Positions 1 through 7,746 of a stretch of DNA of 37,450 nucleotides are shown here, in pieces; positions within the stretch are counted from its first letter, which is position 1, and every line of letters begins with the position of its first letter. The notes beneath the pieces were generated by a model, which worked only from the letters and a program-made list of their open reading frames with translations, ran no database searches and had not been told where the DNA came from. The DNA lies in the NCBI RefSeq assembly GCF_004322395.1, contig NZ_SCTW01000006.1, forward strand, positions 1-37,450, read 5' to 3'. The translations under genes were made by a program, and so were the position numbers. The stretch is from Methylobacter sp. (GTDB taxonomy: Bacteria; Pseudomonadota; Gammaproteobacteria; Methylococcales; Methylomonadaceae).

Positions 1-50
1 CTCGCCTTCGGGGGCGAGACCCCGATTCAAGCAAGTGTCGCGGCAGCGAC
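1..50. repeat. Degenerate copy of a dispersed intergenic repeat
   Basis: A short hairpin, CTCGCC-TTCGGG-GGCGAG, is followed by CCGATTCAA and a GTCGCGG-AGCGAC tail. The CCGATTCAA plus GTCGCG part resembles the repeat at 31513-31529, and the CTCGCC-TTCGGG part resembles 13213-13227. The copy may be cut by the window edge. Bases 51-361 that follow are AT-rich and noncoding; nothing else is recognisable in them. Confidence 0.35.
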
Positions 51-361
51 TCCTTAAATCACAACGTAACGCATCCCAGACGGCATTCCTTGGTAGCACG
101 TGGGAACGAGACAATTTATTTTAAAAAATTCTGGCTATGTTTTTGATTAACAAAGAAATGCTCTAGAGGCGCAGGGAGCAGTTGCCGAGAGGAAAATCAA
201 AATAAGGAAGCTTGTTCGGCATTCATTGCCAAACCTGACGCCATTCAAAAATTTTTTCCATCAATCTTCTTTTCAACATCCACACCATTAACCGAAAAAT
301 AATTAATTTATTTCAATATGTTAAGACAACGAACGGTAATGTCGATCAATTAGAGAAAAAA

Positions 362-437
362 CGACATTTTCGATAATAATGATTTAAACGATCAAAACGA
401 TAAAAACGATTGACTAAATCGATATAATCGCTACACT
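362..437 (+). promoter_or_regulatory. 9-bp phased CGAT operator array overlapping a putative promoter
   Basis: Tetramers occur exactly every 9 bp: CGAC at 362, CGAT at 371, TGAT at 380, and CGAT at 389, 398 and 407. The last unit runs into TTGACT (410-415), a good -35 element. TACACT at 432-437 sits 16 bp downstream as a possible -10, and a TATAAT at 423-428 is too close to pair with that -35. The same arrangement occurs at 9156-9190 before the BldC-like regulator gene. Inference: a cooperative binding site for a regulator that acts at the -35 of the chemotaxis operon. Confidence 0.6.
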
Positions 438-822
438 CTTCACCAAGATCTTCGGCTGTACGTGGTCAAGAATAATTTTTGACAAGTATTTTTATAGTTC
501 CGGTCGGTTGATCCTGTGGTGCCGGACATGTCGGGACGAGCGGCTTAATCGCTATGTTTTCAGCTCATTCACGCATGATCATCCGCGGAATGACCGTATC
601 GGATGGATTTCATTCAAGGCGGCGGTATCGCATGAGTTGATGTGTCGAGAGAGTAGTTGCTCGGATAGAGCGCGAGAAGAGCCGGAAGATGGCGGGAGTT
701 GCAGTAACAAGTTAATAGAGTGCTCAAGCAGTATGTAGGTTGTTAAAGCAGGAGGCCAAAGCGTTTTTCTTTATCAACCTACTTTTTTGTTAAACAAATA
801 ATAATTTTTGGGGAAGACAATC
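438..822 (+). other. Long untranslated leader of the chemoreceptor gene
   Basis: About 385 bases separate the putative promoter from the receptor ATG, and no convincing gene lies between them. The stretch contains several possible hairpins: GAATGA/TCATTC near 590-615, and GGTTGTTAAAG (738-748) against CTTTATCAACC (769-779) with one mismatch, which lies just before the ribosome-binding region. A 76-codon open frame (508-738) starts with TTG, has no Shine-Dalgarno sequence and shows no recognisable protein character. No known riboswitch consensus was recognised. Confidence 0.35.
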
Positions 823-2757
823 ATGAATAATTGGACGCTAAAAGCAAAACTTATAGGTTTATTGACAGTGTCTTTAGCGGCGCTGATCCTGGTTGGTGCG
901 GTCGGATGGATAGGACTGGAAAATACCTCGGCCTCGTTGTCCGAAGTGGGTAAAAACCGGATGCCGTCAGTGCTCGGCCTGGAAATTATCAACGAAGCGC
1001 AAACGGCATTACGTTCAAACGACCGCAAAGCCGCTCAATATGAGAACGACTACAAAGCGCAAGACCAGTTTGCCCAGGTATTAAAAGAAAAAAGCGAAGT
1101 GTGGCAACGCGTCGACGAAGGGTTCAAAATCTACGAGCCGCTGCCGCAAACTGCCGAAGAAGCCGAAATATGGAAGCAATTCATAAAGGACTGGAATGCA
1201 TGGAAGGCGATCGAGGCAAAACTCGACGAGACCATCACGGCGCTGAGCAAGAACACCGACGAGCAAAAACAGAAAGCGTTGTTCGTTGTTCTCTATCAAC
1301 AACTTTACGATTCAAGACCGTTGTTTGCCAAAGCGGAATCCACGCTCGATAAAATTATCGACATGAACATCACCTATGGCAACGAAGCCGTGGCAGCCGG
1401 AGATACGCAAGTCGGCTCATCAAAAACGATAATGCTGGGTTCGGCCTTTGGCCTACTGGTCGTCTTGGCGCTGTTCGGATTGTGGATATTGCGCAGCATC
1501 TTGCAACAATTAGGTGGCGAGCCGGCCGTAGTAGCCGAAATCGCCAACAAAATAGCGGTCGGCGATCTGTCCTCAGCTATCGCATTGAACGCGAATGACA
1601 CCAGCAGCGTGATGAGTGCGATGAAGCGCATGTCAACTGCAATCCAGGCGCTGGTTTCCGACGCTACCGCCCTATCGACTGCCGCCGTCGAAGGCCGCTT
1701 GGATACTCGCGCGGACGCCAATAAACATCATGGCGACTTCCGCAAAATCGTCTCCGGCGTAAACGATACGTTGGACGGCATCGTAGGGCCGGTAAATGCC
1801 GTTATGGCATCGCTGTCGGCAATGGAGCGCGGGGACCTGACCCGTGCTGTGGATGGCGATTATCGCGGCAAGTTGAGTGAATTGCGCGACATAGTCAACA
1901 ACACAATTGACAAGCTTTCCGGCGTGATCGGTGAAGTGCGCAGTGCAGCCGATGCACTGTCCGGCGCCTCGGAAGAAGTCAGCGCCACTGCTCAAAGCAT
2001 GAGTCAGGCAACCAGCGAGCAGGCCGCCAGCGTCGAGGAAACCAGCGCTTCGGTCGAACAGATGTCGGCTTCGATCAGCCAAAATACTGAAAACGCCAAA
2101 GTCACCGACGGCATGGCGACCCAAGCCAGCAGCGAAGCCGTGGAAGGCGGTGCAGCCGTTAAAGAAACTGTCAGTGCGATGAAGAGTATCGCCGGCAAAA
2201 TCGGCATCATTGACGACATTGCCTACCAAACCAATTTGCTGGCATTGAACGCAGCGATTGAAGCGGCCAGGGCCGGCGAGCACGGCAAAGGTTTTGCGGT
2301 GGTTGCGGCCGAAGTGCGCAAATTGGCCGAACGCAGCCAAATCGCCGCGCAAGAAATCGGCGAATTGGCCGGCAGCAGTGTCGAAATGGCCGAAAGCGCA
2401 GGAAAGCTGCTCGATACCATCGTGCCTTCGATCAAAAAAACCTCCGACTTGGTGCAGGAAATCGCGGCGGCTTCCGAAGAACAATCCGCCGGCGCCGGTC
2501 AAATTAATACGGCAATGGATCAACTGAACCAGATCACCCAACAAAACGCCAGCTCGGCCGAACAATTGGCCGCGACTTCGGAAGAAATGAGCGGACAGGC
2601 CGCACAGCTACAGGAATTGATGGCGTTCTTCACGGTAGGAGATGTTGCCGGTGCGGCGCTTAAAGCGCCTAACGTCAAACCCTTCAAACCTGCGCTGAAA
2701 AAAGCGGCGGTTGCGAGACATGCAGTGCCTAACGAAGCCGAATTCGTCAGATTTTAG
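823..2757 (+). CDS. Methyl-accepting chemotaxis protein (membrane chemoreceptor)
   Basis: Transmembrane chemoreceptor that should signal through CheW and a CheA kinase. The start is ATG at 823, giving [10 protein letters not shown] and 644 residues, after GGGGAAG; the TTG at 808 is a less likely start. Transmembrane helix 1 spans about residues 9-31. A periplasmic four-helix-bundle-like sensor follows to about 200, then helix 2 at about 203-228, a HAMP region and a second HAMP-like segment to about 350. The signalling hairpin has the highly conserved tip [20 protein letters not shown]. The protein ends in EFVRF, which fits the x-aromatic-x-x-aromatic pattern of a CheR/CheB-tethering pentapeptide. 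Its TAG stop is embedded in the Shine-Dalgarno sequence of cheW, so the two genes form an operon. The ligand is unknown. Confidence 0.93.
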   Translation: MNNWTLKAKLIGLLTVSLAALILVGAVGWIGLENTSASLSEVGKNRMPSVLGLEIINEAQTALRSNDRKAAQYENDYKAQDQFAQVLKEKSEVWQRVDEGFKIYEPLPQTAEEAEIWKQFIKDWNAWKAIEAKLDETITALSKNTDEQKQKALFVVLYQQLYDSRPLFAKAESTLDKIIDMNITYGNEAVAAGDTQVGSSKTIMLGSAFGLLVVLALFGLWILRSILQQLGGEPAVVAEIANKIAVGDLSSAIALNANDTSSVMSAMKRMSTAIQALVSDATALSTAAVEGRLDTRADANKHHGDFRKIVSGVNDTLDGIVGPVNAVMASLSAMERGDLTRAVDGDYRGKLSELRDIVNNTIDKLSGVIGEVRSAADALSGASEEVSATAQSMSQATSEQAASVEETSASVEQMSASISQNTENAKVTDGMATQASSEAVEGGAAVKETVSAMKSIAGKIGIIDDIAYQTNLLALNAAIEAARAGEHGKGFAVVAAEVRKLAERSQIAAQEIGELAGSSVEMAESAGKLLDTIVPSIKKTSDLVQEIAAASEEQSAGAGQINTAMDQLNQITQQNASSAEQLAATSEEMSGQAAQLQELMAFFTVGDVAGAALKAPNVKPFKPALKKAAVARHAVPNEAEFVRF

Positions 2758-2766
2758 GAGGCGGAC

Positions 2767-3315
2767 ATGAATGCAATCGCACAAACACTGCCGACTATGG
2801 CCGACAATCAGGAACTTGAGGAACAGCAGCAATACCTGACTTTCATGTTGATCGGCGAAACCTATGCCATCGGCATATTACGGATCAAGGAAATCATCCA
2901 ATACGGACAACTGACCGAAGTACCGCGGATGCCGGATTTCATCCGCGGCGTGATTAATCTACGCGGAGCCGTGGTGCCGGTCATCGACTTGAGCGCCCGC
3001 TTCGGCAAGCAGCCTACTGCGATCGGACGCCGCAACTGCATCATCATCATCGAAGTGACAATGGGCGACGAAACCCAGAATGTCGGGGTGATGGTCGATG
3101 CGGTGAATGCGGTGCTGGAGATTCCGGCTAGCGAGATCGAACCGGCGCCGACTTTCGGCACCAACATCCGCGCCGATTTTATTGCCGGCATGGGCAAAAT
3201 CAACGGCAAGTTTGTGATCATCCTGAACATTCAGCATGTGTTGTCGATGGATGACATGGCGTCGCTGGCCGGAGTAAGTTCCAGCCCGGTTGCCGAATTG
3301 GCGCAGACAGGATGA
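2767..3315 (+). CDS. cheW: Chemotaxis coupling protein CheW
   Basis: Cytoplasmic adaptor linking chemoreceptor tips to the CheA kinase. It has 182 residues and a single CheW domain at about residues 20-165, with the usual GETYAIGILRIKEII start, the GVINLRGAVVPVIDLSARFG core and a VDAVNAVLEI segment. The start at 2767 is preceded by AGGAGG (2756-2761), a near-perfect ribosome-binding site that overlaps the stop of the receptor gene. Tight spacing implies co-transcription with the receptor. The N-terminal 20 residues and the last 15 lie outside the domain and are variable in the family. No cheA lies in the window, so the partner kinase must be encoded elsewhere. Confidence 0.95.
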   Translation: MNAIAQTLPTMADNQELEEQQQYLTFMLIGETYAIGILRIKEIIQYGQLTEVPRMPDFIRGVINLRGAVVPVIDLSARFGKQPTAIGRRNCIIIIEVTMGDETQNVGVMVDAVNAVLEIPASEIEPAPTFGTNIRADFIAGMGKINGKFVIILNIQHVLSMDDMASLAGVSSSPVAELAQTG

Positions 3316-3425
3316 CTTGGCCCGAAGAGCGCGGACTGTTTATTAAAGCACTCTGCGCTCTACCGGCAGGACAATCATCGCGCTATATGAAAAGTTAACG
3401 CCGTTAGTTAAATCTCCGATCGGGA

Positions 3426-3581
3426 GCAATGCCGTTAAGTTAAGAAAAACGCTCCCTCTCCTGTTGGAGAGGGTCGGGGTGAGGAGAATAAAAATAAGGC
3501 AAAAAGCTTTATTTGATCCCCTCAACCTAGCCTTCTCCCTGAGGGAGAAGGAACTGTCCATCCTTAACTTAACGGCATTGC
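3426..3581. repeat. Nested palindromic MITE-like element
   Basis: Perfect 19-bp inverted ends, GCAATGCCGTTAAGTTAAG (3426-3444) and its complement (3563-3581), enclose about 118 bases. Inside are further palindromic pieces of the widespread GGAGAGGG-TCGGGGTGAGG type and a second block around TTCTCCCTGAGGGAGAAGG. There is no open reading frame, so it is a non-autonomous repeat and not an insertion sequence. It fills most of the 393-base gap between cheW and the next gene and could end or attenuate the receptor-cheW transcript. Confidence 0.7.
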
Positions 3582-3708
3582 GATCGGAAGATGGTATCTC
3601 CCTACCGCCGTAGCGCGATTGCCGAACCTTGGATTACGTATTGCATGATGGCGATAAAAGGATGTTATTCGCAGTGACTTTTATAAATGACTCAAACACA
3701 AAGCGCCG

Positions 3709-4293
3709 ATGAACGAATTAAAAACTATTGCAAAAATCAATGAGGAAATCAAAAGCATTGTTTACGCTGCGGAAAACATCAGCCTGACGGCAACCAATGC
3801 GATGCTGGTCGCCAGGCAAGCAGGCGTTAATGCCGTGGGATTCAACGTGGTTGCGCGTGAACTGCGGATGTTTAGCGAGACGATGGCCGCTGCGATGCAG
3901 GGATTATCCAGGCTGATTTACCGGCAAGTGATGGTCACAGCAACCAAGCGGCATCGGTTGCGCAATGTGGTTTTGCTCACCCAGACCGGAACTTACGGCA
4001 AGTTGGCAAAAACGCGGATCGGCCCCGCATGCGCGCGCAGCCAAGCCGACATACAGGAAATGGAGCGGCTTATTAGAGACCTGCTCCGAGAATTGCGGGT
4101 CACCATGAAACGGACTGCAAAACAATGCGCCACCGGCCTGGTCATTGCCCGTTCGGCCGGCATTGAGGCCGCTCACGGAGGCGCGATGACGCCGATATTG
4201 CGCCAGATTGCACAAGGTGTGGAAGAGGTTGTCGGCAATATCGCCGAGACCGTTAAAAAACTTGAAGCACGATTGACAGAGACAGGGTTATGA
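3709..4293 (+). CDS. Small cytoplasmic chemoreceptor-tip-like protein
   Basis: A 194-residue soluble protein with no transmembrane segment. Residues about 10-60 resemble the signalling tip of chemoreceptors: NAMLVARQAG, then GFNVVARELRMFSE, lines up with the usual [10 protein letters not shown], then [14 protein letters not shown]. Several tip residues differ. The glutamate after NAAI is Val and the following Arg position is Gln, positions that in classical receptors make trimer contacts. The rest is predicted helical with heptad-like leucines. Its stop overlaps the start of the next gene (ATGA), so it is translationally coupled to the ODP-like protein. Inference: a minimal receptor that receives a signal from that partner. 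It could instead be an adaptor or decoy for CheA/CheW arrays. The start at 3709 has no strong ribosome-binding site. Confidence 0.75.
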   Translation: MNELKTIAKINEEIKSIVYAAENISLTATNAMLVARQAGVNAVGFNVVARELRMFSETMAAAMQGLSRLIYRQVMVTATKRHRLRNVVLLTQTGTYGKLAKTRIGPACARSQADIQEMERLIRDLLRELRVTMKRTAKQCATGLVIARSAGIEAAHGGAMTPILRQIAQGVEEVVGNIAETVKKLEARLTETGL

Positions 4294-5030
4294 AAAAGGC
4301 GACAATTATTTATCAATCCGGACAACACCAATGGATTGCCATAGCCCGAGACCCGGAGCGGCCTAATTACCTGATCGATACCAACGAATACCTGATTACC
4401 GACGGCAGCACGGCACTGCTGACCGATCCCGGCGGTTCGGAAATCTTTGCGATGGTGTTCGCGGCGATCTGCGAAGCCTTCGACCCGGCGAATATAAGCG
4501 CGCTGTTCGCATCCCACCAGGACCCGGACATCATTTCGTCGCTGTCGTTGTGGCTGGATTTTAAACCGGAACTCAAATGCCACTTGAGCCGTTTATGGAC
4601 AACCTTTGTTCCGCATTTTGGCGGCTCCGACCAAACCCTGATCGGGATTCCCGACGAAGGTTCGGTAATTGCTGTCGGCAAGCTGAAACTGCAAGCCGTA
4701 CCGGCGCATTACCTGCATTCCTCCGGTAACTTCAATTTATACGACCCGGCGGCAAAACTGTTGTTCTCGGGCGATATCGGTTCGGCAATGCTGCCGGAAG
4801 AGTTGAACGCTTTATTCGTTAAAGATTTTGACCGGCATATTCACTATGCCGAAGGTTTCCACAAGCGCTGGATGGGATCGCCGGAAGCCAAGCGGCTGTG
4901 GTGCGAACGGGTAGCAGTTATGGATATCGACATGCTTTGCCCGCAACACGGCGCCATTTACCAGGGCGCAGACGTTGATCGCTTCATCAATTGGTTTTCG
5001 GAACTACAAGTGGGCTCCGGCTTGCTATGA
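4290..5030 (+). CDS. ODP-type diiron metallo-beta-lactamase-fold oxygen-sensor homologue
   Basis: 246 residues, consisting only of the flavodiiron-type metallo-beta-lactamase domain with no flavodoxin part. Candidate metal ligands are visible as H76-x-D78-x-D80 (in ASHQDPDI), H140, D162 (in LFSGDIGS) and H220 (in CPQHGAIYQG). In classical flavodiiron proteins the first motif is HxExDH; here Glu is Asp and the final His is Ile. Known from the family: Treponema denticola ODP is such a diiron protein acting as an oxygen sensor in chemotaxis next to a soluble receptor. Here the gene overlaps by 4 bases (ATGA) a small receptor-tip-like gene inside a chemotaxis cluster, which strongly supports the same role. 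A flavodiiron-like oxidase without its reductase domain is the alternative. Confidence 0.8.
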   Translation: MKKATIIYQSGQHQWIAIARDPERPNYLIDTNEYLITDGSTALLTDPGGSEIFAMVFAAICEAFDPANISALFASHQDPDIISSLSLWLDFKPELKCHLSRLWTTFVPHFGGSDQTLIGIPDEGSVIAVGKLKLQAVPAHYLHSSGNFNLYDPAAKLLFSGDIGSAMLPEELNALFVKDFDRHIHYAEGFHKRWMGSPEAKRLWCERVAVMDIDMLCPQHGAIYQGADVDRFINWFSELQVGSGLL

Positions 5031-5087
5031 GCAGCGCAACGGTGACTCTACCTCGTTTCCACGCGCTATGCGGGGGACGAGTAATCA

Positions 5088-5131
5088 GGAGTGCAAGCTT
5101 TGCTTGCGATTGCAGGCAAAGCCTGCACTCC
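5088..5131. repeat. REP-like imperfect palindrome
   Basis: GGAGTGCAAGCTTTGCTTGC (5088-5107) is followed after four bases by GCAGGCAAAGCCTGCACTCC (5112-5131). The arms are complementary apart from two positions. It lies in the 218-base gap between the ODP-like gene and cheR. It is a typical extragenic palindrome and could form a stable RNA hairpin, but no T-run follows. Confidence 0.6.
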
Positions 5132-5248
5132 AGCAGTAGCCTTGAGCCTTTGTGCAGCCAGCCAAACTGATTCGGGTCCCTGCGTAAGCTATAAATAACG
5201 ATGAGCGCCGGAGCGTAGGAACGATAAAAATAATGGGGATAAATAAAA

Positions 5249-6085
5249 ATGACAGCATACGCACTTACCAAACCTAATCTTGCTGCCGCAGTGTTGCAAG
5301 ACAAGGAATTCACACAATTTCGCGATTTGATCTACCGCATCGCGGGCATTAATATGTCGCCGGCCAAGAAGCCGCTGGTGACCAGCCGTCTGGCAAAACG
5401 GCTCAGGCACTACGGGCTTACGAGCTACGGCGACTATTTCAAAATGATTACCGCGGACAACAGCGCAGAGGAATTGCAAATAGCGGTGGATTTATTGACC
5501 ACCAACGAAACGCATTTCTTCCGCGAACCCAAGCATTTCGACTTTCTACGCCAACGCATTTTGCCGGAACGCAAACCCGGCACGCCTTTTCGCATCTGGA
5601 GCGCCGCTTGTTCGAGCGGCGAGGAGCCATATAGCATTGCGATGCTGCTGGATGACGCATTGGCTAATGCGCCGTGGGAAATCGTCGCTTCCGACCTGAG
5701 TACGCGGATGTTGGAAAAGGCGCGCACCGGGCTTTATCCGCTGGAGCGCATGCTTGAAATTCCCAAGCCTTATTTGTCGAACTACTGCCTTAAAGGCACC
5801 GGCACTCAGGAAGGAACGTTACTGATCGAGCGCAAACTGCGCGAACGCGTGCGGTTCATACACTATAACCTGACTGAAGCCCCGCCTAAACTGGGCGGAT
5901 TCGACGTGGTATTCCTGCGCAACGTGATGATCTATTTCGACCAGAACACCAAGCGTCAGGTTGTATCGAGCCTGCTGTCGCTGTTGCGTCCCGGCGGCTA
6001 TATCCTGATCGGCCATTCCGAAACGCTGAACGGCATAAGCGACGACGTACGCCTGGTACAGCCGGCGGTTTACCGGAAGCTCTGA
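5249..6085 (+). CDS. cheR: Chemotaxis protein methyltransferase CheR
   Basis: Methylates glutamates of chemoreceptors with S-adenosylmethionine during adaptation. It has 278 residues, normal for the family. The N-terminal helical domain (about 20-90) carries FRDLIYRIAGI and the DLLTTNETHFFRE linker. The Rossmann methyltransferase domain follows, with the SAM-binding IWSAACSSGEEPYSIAM motif, the acidic ASDLS strand and VVFLRNVMIYFD. ATG at 5249 follows GGGGAT. cheD begins two bases after the stop, and cheB overlaps cheD, so the three adaptation enzymes form one transcript unit. The EFVRF tail of the receptor at 823-2757 may be its docking site. Confidence 0.96.
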   Translation: MTAYALTKPNLAAAVLQDKEFTQFRDLIYRIAGINMSPAKKPLVTSRLAKRLRHYGLTSYGDYFKMITADNSAEELQIAVDLLTTNETHFFREPKHFDFLRQRILPERKPGTPFRIWSAACSSGEEPYSIAMLLDDALANAPWEIVASDLSTRMLEKARTGLYPLERMLEIPKPYLSNYCLKGTGTQEGTLLIERKLRERVRFIHYNLTEAPPKLGGFDVVFLRNVMIYFDQNTKRQVVSSLLSLLRPGGYILIGHSETLNGISDDVRLVQPAVYRKL

Positions 6086-6086
6086 A

Positions 6087-6617
6087 ATGGTAAAGCCGGC
6101 GAATCCTTTGGATATATTTCTTCATCCCGGCGACTATTACTTCGCCGATCGGGATACCCGCATCCGCACGATACTGGGTTCATGCGTCGCGATGACTTTT
6201 TGGCATCCGCAGTTGTTGGTCGGCGGCATGTGCCATTACATGCTGCCGGAACGCGGCAGCGAGCATAAATCGGGCAATCGACCTGCTCCGGACGGGCGCT
6301 TTGCCGATGCGGCAATTGCCCTGCTGCTGGCGGAAATCGATACCGTCGGCGCGCCCTATCGGGAGTACCAGATCAAGTTGTTTGGCGGCGGCAATATGTT
6401 TCCTAAAAACGGCAACACGACCCAGCTCGGCATGCAAAATATCGGAGCCGCGAGGCGGCTGGCCAAACATTATGGCTTTACCTGTGTAGCCGAGTACCTG
6501 GGCGATTTCGGCCACCGCAATATAATTTTTGAAGTCTGGAGCGGCGAAGTATGGGTCCGGCATAGTCAGATATTACCGTTAACCGAATATGAATCGATAG
6601 ACAGGAGCTTAGGATGA
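6087..6617 (+). CDS. cheD: Chemoreceptor glutamine deamidase CheD
   Basis: Deamidates glutamine side chains of chemoreceptors, creating the glutamates that CheR methylates and CheB demethylates. 176 residues. The catalytic cysteine lies in the [11 protein letters not shown] segment near residue 33, preceded by the conserved Thr of RTILGSC; the catalytic His is in [10 protein letters not shown]. The later FGGGNMF and [13 protein letters not shown] segments are also typical of CheD. The gene starts one base after the cheR stop region and its TGA overlaps the ATG of cheB. In many bacteria CheD also interacts with CheC phosphatase, but no cheC is visible here. Confidence 0.95.
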   Translation: MVKPANPLDIFLHPGDYYFADRDTRIRTILGSCVAMTFWHPQLLVGGMCHYMLPERGSEHKSGNRPAPDGRFADAAIALLLAEIDTVGAPYREYQIKLFGGGNMFPKNGNTTQLGMQNIGAARRLAKHYGFTCVAEYLGDFGHRNIIFEVWSGEVWVRHSQILPLTEYESIDRSLG

Positions 6618-7684
6618 CGCAGATTAAGGTATTGATCGTCGACGATTCCGCAGTGGTGCGGCAGGTATTGACAGCAAATTTGTCTCAGGATCCGGGCATT
6701 AGCGTGATCGGCGCCGCTTCCGACCCGGTATTCGCAATGGCGCGCATGCAAAGCCAATGGCCCGACGTGATCGTGCTGGATGTCGAAATGCCGCGCATGG
6801 ACGGCATCACCTTTTTGAAAAAACTGATGGCTGAGCGGCCGACGCCGGTAGTGATTTGCTCGACACTGACCGAAAAAGGCGCGGAAACGACGATGCAGGC
6901 GCTGGCGGCCGGAGCGGTCAGCATCGTCACCAAACCCAAAGCAGGGCTCAAGCAATTTTTACAGGATGATTCGGAAGGCTTGATCAGCGCAGTCAAAGCC
7001 GCCGCCCGCGCCAACCTGCGCCGGCTGGGCACAGCGAACGCGGTATCGGTGCAGGGCAAATTAACGGCCGATGCGATCCTTCCGGCCGGTGCGCATGCCA
7101 TGGCGGAAACCACCGACCGGGTGGTCGCAATAGGCACCTCGACCGGCGGCACGCAAGCTCTGGAAGTGGTACTGACCGCGCTGCCGCGGGTCTGTCCCGG
7201 CATTGTAATCGTGCAGCACATGCCGGAAAAATTTACCGGCGCGTTCGCCGACCGCTTGAACACTTTGTGCCGGATTGAAGTGCGCGAAGCCGCCAACGGC
7301 GACCGCGTGCTGCCGGGACACGCGCTGATCGCGCCCGGCGGGCGGCACATGCTGCTAAAGCGCAGTGGGGCGCAATACCATGTCGAGATCGTTGATGGGC
7401 CGCCGGTCACCCGCCACCGCCCTTCCGTCGATGTGTTGTTCCGCTCGGTCGCCAAATGCGCCGGTAAGAACGCGCTGGGCATCATCATGACCGGCATGGG
7501 CGATGACGGCGCCAAAGGCCTGAAGGAAATGCACGACATGGGCGCGCGTACCGTGGGACAAGACGAAGACAGTTGCGTGGTCTACGGCATGCCGAAAGAA
7601 GCGGCCAAACTGGGCGCTGTGCACAAGGAGCTACCGCTGGGCCGGATTGCTTATGAGATCGCGGCATACGGCAGCGGCCGATGA
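6614..7684 (+). CDS. cheB: Protein-glutamate methylesterase/response regulator CheB
   Basis: Removes methyl groups from chemoreceptors when phosphorylated by CheA. 356 residues. The receiver domain (about 1-125) has D10/D11, phosphoacceptor D56 in [12 protein letters not shown], and K108 in the VTKPK segment. The linker is followed by the methylesterase domain (about 165-350), whose triad is visible as S176 in GTSTGGT, H202 in [15 protein letters not shown] and D298 in [11 protein letters not shown]. It overlaps cheD by four bases (ATGA). Complete and apparently functional. Because no CheA or CheY lies in the window, phosphate input must come from a kinase encoded elsewhere. Confidence 0.97.
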   Translation: MTQIKVLIVDDSAVVRQVLTANLSQDPGISVIGAASDPVFAMARMQSQWPDVIVLDVEMPRMDGITFLKKLMAERPTPVVICSTLTEKGAETTMQALAAGAVSIVTKPKAGLKQFLQDDSEGLISAVKAAARANLRRLGTANAVSVQGKLTADAILPAGAHAMAETTDRVVAIGTSTGGTQALEVVLTALPRVCPGIVIVQHMPEKFTGAFADRLNTLCRIEVREAANGDRVLPGHALIAPGGRHMLLKRSGAQYHVEIVDGPPVTRHRPSVDVLFRSVAKCAGKNALGIIMTGMGDDGAKGLKEMHDMGARTVGQDEDSCVVYGMPKEAAKLGAVHKELPLGRIAYEIAAYGSGR

Positions 7685-7746
7685 TGAATGCCCACGCACT
7701 GACAATAAATGAATTTGACGATGCCTTGATATAAGGGAGCACTGAC

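Noticed and set aside
479-498. TTGACA with TATAGT as a promoter in the leader
   Set aside because: The spacer is only 8 bases, far too short for a sigma-70 promoter.
508-738. 76-codon open frame before the chemoreceptor gene
   Set aside because: It begins with TTG, has no ribosome-binding site, and its composition (many Cys, Arg, Ser) does not resemble a real protein.
1672-2565. Long 297-codon open frame on the minus strand inside the chemoreceptor gene
   Set aside because: It is the antisense shadow of a strongly conserved coding region; its translation has no recognisable domain.
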